In this document: positions 62,075 through 64,000 of the stretch, piece after piece
Layout of the letters: each line of letters opens with the position of its first letter
Numbering within the stretch: the first letter of the stretch is position 1
Origin: Ideonella sp.
GTDB taxonomy: Bacteria > Pseudomonadota > Gammaproteobacteria > Burkholderiales > Burkholderiaceae_C
Length of the DNA: 64,000 bases
Assembly (NCBI GenBank): GCA_015075165.1
Contig: JABTUY010000003.1
Span: 496,001 to 560,000 of the forward strand
Direction: 5' to 3'
The notes under the pieces: model-generated
The model's input: only the letters and a program-made list of their open reading frames with translations
The model's database searches: none
What the model was told of the DNA's origin: nothing
Position numbers and translations under genes: made by a program

Positions 62075-63499
62075 TCAGCCGGCGTTGTCGTCTGGCCGCC
62101 AGCGCAAAACCACGCCGCGGGCCGCGCCGTGCGTGCCCAGCGCGCGGGCGTCGAAGCCGAGCCCGGGCACGAACAGCAGTTGATCGCCGCGGTACACCAA
62201 CGGGCCACCGCGCTGCCACGCGGCCACGCCGGTGGCCTGGTATTGCTTCTTCAGGCTGCGCGGCACGCCCTTGGCGTGCGCCTGAAAGCGCTCACCGCCG
62301 CCACGCGCGCGCACTGTGCAGGCCTGCAGTGCGGCGGCCGCGATGCCGCCACGCGCGACACGGCGCACTTCGAACGCACCGTGCCATTGCGGCAGTGGGT
62401 GGGTGCCCGGATGCGAGAGATCCACCGCCAACCCGATCGACATGCCGGGCCCGACCCGCGCGGCGTCGAGCGCGCGGGAGATGTCGTGACCCGGCTCGCC
62501 CGGGTGCAACTCGCCACGCTCGCGCAACGCAGGCATCGGCGTGGCGGCAGCGGGCATTGCCATCAGCGAGAGCTGTCCTCGGTGCAGCGCGAGCTGCTGC
62601 CCAGCACCGACGGGCCAGCGGCCGCTGCGCACCTGCGGTAGCTCGTCGAGCAGCCGTGACACGAGGGCCTGCGGTGCACCGCGACCGAGCGTGCGGCGCA
62701 ACCAGACGCGCAACGCGTTGGCACGACGTGCCGCGCTCAGCTGCTGCTGCCAGCGCTGCGCCAACAGCGGTGCGCCATCGCCCTCACCGACCAGCGTGGC
62801 CAGGTCGGCCTGCGCCACCTCGTCGAGCAGCGCGTTCGCCTCGTGCGCGCGCTGGGCCACAGCGGCCAGCGCCGCCTCGGCGTCGTCGAAGGCTGCAAGC
62901 AACGCCGGCCACAGCGTCGTGCGCAGGCGGCTGCGCGCGAAACGCGGGTCGGCGTTGGAGCCGTCGTCGACGTGGCGCAGCCGGTGGCGCCGCACATAGG
63001 CGTCGATCGCCTCGCCGGGTTGCCCAAGCCAGGGCCGCAGCCACCACAGGCCGTCGCGCTGCACCGCACGCGGCATGGCCGCCAGCCCGGCCGGGCCGGC
63101 ACCGCGCAGCGCCTGCAGCAGCACCGTCTCGGCCTGGTCGCGGCGGTGGTGCGCGAGCAGCACCGCCGTCGCGCCGGCCTCGCGCGCCATGCCGGCCAGC
63201 GCGGCATAGCGCTCGCGCCGCGCCCATGCCTCCACGCTCTCGCCCTTCGATGGCTGGCCATGCAATCGAGTGGGCAGCAACCGCACCGGCAGCCCGCTCT
63301 TGCGCCAGCGGCCGCACTGCGACGCGGCGAACGCAAGCCAGGCATCGGCCTGCGGCATCAGGCCGTGGTGCACGTGCAGCGCGACCACGTCGAGGCCGTG
63401 CTCGCGCGCGGCGCGTGCGGTGGCATGCAGCAACGCGGTGGAATCGCGGCCGGCGCTGTAGGCCACCGCCACCACGGCGCCGCGCCGCTGCGAGCTCAC
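62075..63499 (-). CDS. tilS: tRNA(Ile)-lysidine synthase
   Basis: A 474-residue TilS, which converts the wobble cytidine of tRNA-Ile(CAU) to lysidine. The PP-loop ATP motif is AYSAGRDSTALLHA (the second Gly of the usual SGGxDS is Ala-Gly here), followed by HVHHGLMPQADAW, LLAHHRRDQAETVLLQALRG and, typical of TilS, RHVDDGSNADPRFARSRLR. A C-terminal substrate-binding domain follows from about residue 290. The start is GTG 63499, giving MSSQRRGAVVAVAYSAG. It is preceded after 46 bases by accA. Confidence 0.93.
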   Translation of the reverse strand: MSSQRRGAVVAVAYSAGRDSTALLHATARAAREHGLDVVALHVHHGLMPQADAWLAFAASQCGRWRKSGLPVRLLPTRLHGQPSKGESVEAWARRERYAALAGMAREAGATAVLLAHHRRDQAETVLLQALRGAGPAGLAAMPRAVQRDGLWWLRPWLGQPGEAIDAYVRRHRLRHVDDGSNADPRFARSRLRTTLWPALLAAFDDAEAALAAVAQRAHEANALLDEVAQADLATLVGEGDGAPLLAQRWQQQLSAARRANALRVWLRRTLGRGAPQALVSRLLDELPQVRSGRWPVGAGQQLALHRGQLSLMAMPAAATPMPALRERGELHPGEPGHDISRALDAARVGPGMSIGLAVDLSHPGTHPLPQWHGAFEVRRVARGGIAAAALQACTVRARGGGERFQAHAKGVPRSLKKQYQATGVAAWQRGGPLVYRGDQLLFVPGLGFDARALGTHGAARGVVLRWRPDDNAG

Positions 63500-63545
63500 G
63501 GCCAGCTAACGCCCGCCTCGCCGCGCCGGCCTCGGCGGCGGGCCA

Positions 63546-64000
63546 TCACCGATCCTTGGTGTCGGTGAAGCGGCCGTAGGCCATCAGCCGTTCGTAGCGG
63601 CGCTTGAGCAGCGCCTTGGTGTCGAGGTCAGCCACCTGCCGCAGCGCGTCGCCGAGCGCGCGCTTGAGTTGCGCATACAAGTGCTTGGGGTCACGGTGCG
63701 CACCGCCGACCGGCTCGTTGACGATCTTGTCGATCAGCCCCAGCGCCTTCAGCCGGTGCGCGGTGATGCCCAGCGCCTCGGCGGCATCGGCCGCGCGCTC
63801 GGCCGTGCGCCACAGGATCGACGCGCAGCCTTCGGGCGTGATCACCGAATAGACCGAGAACTGCAGCATCACCACCTGATCGGCCACGCTGATCGCCAGC
63901 GCGCCGCCGGAGCCGCCCTCGCCGATGATGGTGCTGACGATCGGCACCTGCAGCTGGCTCATCTCGTAGATGTTGCGGCCGATCGCCTCGGACTGGCCGC
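63546..64000 (-). CDS. accA: Acetyl-CoA carboxylase carboxyltransferase subunit alpha (3' part)
   Basis: About 150 C-terminal residues; the gene begins beyond the right edge. [21 protein letters not shown] and [21 protein letters not shown] are diagnostic of AccA, followed by [20 protein letters not shown] and the helical C-terminus ending RFTDTKDR. With AccD it transfers carboxyl from biotin to acetyl-CoA, the first committed step of fatty acid synthesis. It lies upstream of tilS and lysC in one direction. Confidence 0.96.
   Translation of the reverse strand, partial: GQSEAIGRNIYEMSQLQVPIVSTIIGEGGSGGALAISVADQVVMLQFSVYSVITPEGCASILWRTAERAADAAEALGITAHRLKALGLIDKIVNEPVGGAHRDPKHLYAQLKRALGDALRQVADLDTKALLKRRYERLMAYGRFTDTKDR

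Overview
The window is high-GC DNA (about 68% in a hand-counted housekeeping line) and reads as a betaproteobacterium of the order Burkholderiales. The evidence is gene order: smc-zipA-ligA, dapC-dapD-(pilU)-dapE-prmB-ABC-F, and accA-tilS-lysC next to tRNA-Ser(GCU). The genus is not determined. Genes are dense; no gene-free stretch exceeds about 180 bases.

Left part (1-27.6 kb) is core genome. It holds a branched-chain amino acid binding protein and acyl-CoA ligase; a repair/folding group (selO, msrB, yciB, bolA, parvulin); ybbA/tesA with overlapping 5' ends; a FecR/DUF6600-type envelope protein; def; a DUF1330 protein; ligA, gor, zipA and smc; queF with a coupled SET-domain gene; and the diaminopimelate operon with pilU, prmB and an ABC-F ATPase that is frameshifted near its C-terminus.

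Middle part (27.6-58.4 kb) is the unusual region. On the minus strand it reads: type I secretion ATPase (hlyB-like), a hicAB toxin-antitoxin pair inserted in the opposite direction, adaptor (hlyD-like), glycosyltransferase, then seven small-envelope-protein/lipase-RTX pairs packed with overlapping stops and starts. I number the pairs I1/E1 to I7/E7 in transcription order. Each small protein (I) lies immediately upstream of one lipase-like protein (E). Only E7 has the long RTX tail. E1-E6 are cut off at different points and are joined directly to the next I gene. All share DNA anchors with E7. I interpret this as a polymorphic effector/immunity array in mirror image to Rhs/CDI systems: the variable toxic part is at the N-terminus, its presumed immunity gene is upstream, and the shared secretion part is at the C-terminus. 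A lux-box-like palindrome sits upstream of hlyB. No TolC-type channel is in the window. Toxicity, immunity and cassette switching are inferences; the architecture is directly visible.

Right part (58.4-64 kb) returns to core genome: an exported NlpC/P60-like protein, a glycine-zipper protein, tRNA-Ser(GCU), a small exported proline-rich/Asp-rich protein, lysC, tilS and the 3' part of accA.

Caution: single-base indels, often in homopolymers, cluster in the multi-copy RTX segments. Several broken frames there (E2, E6, E7) may be consensus errors in repeats rather than true decay.
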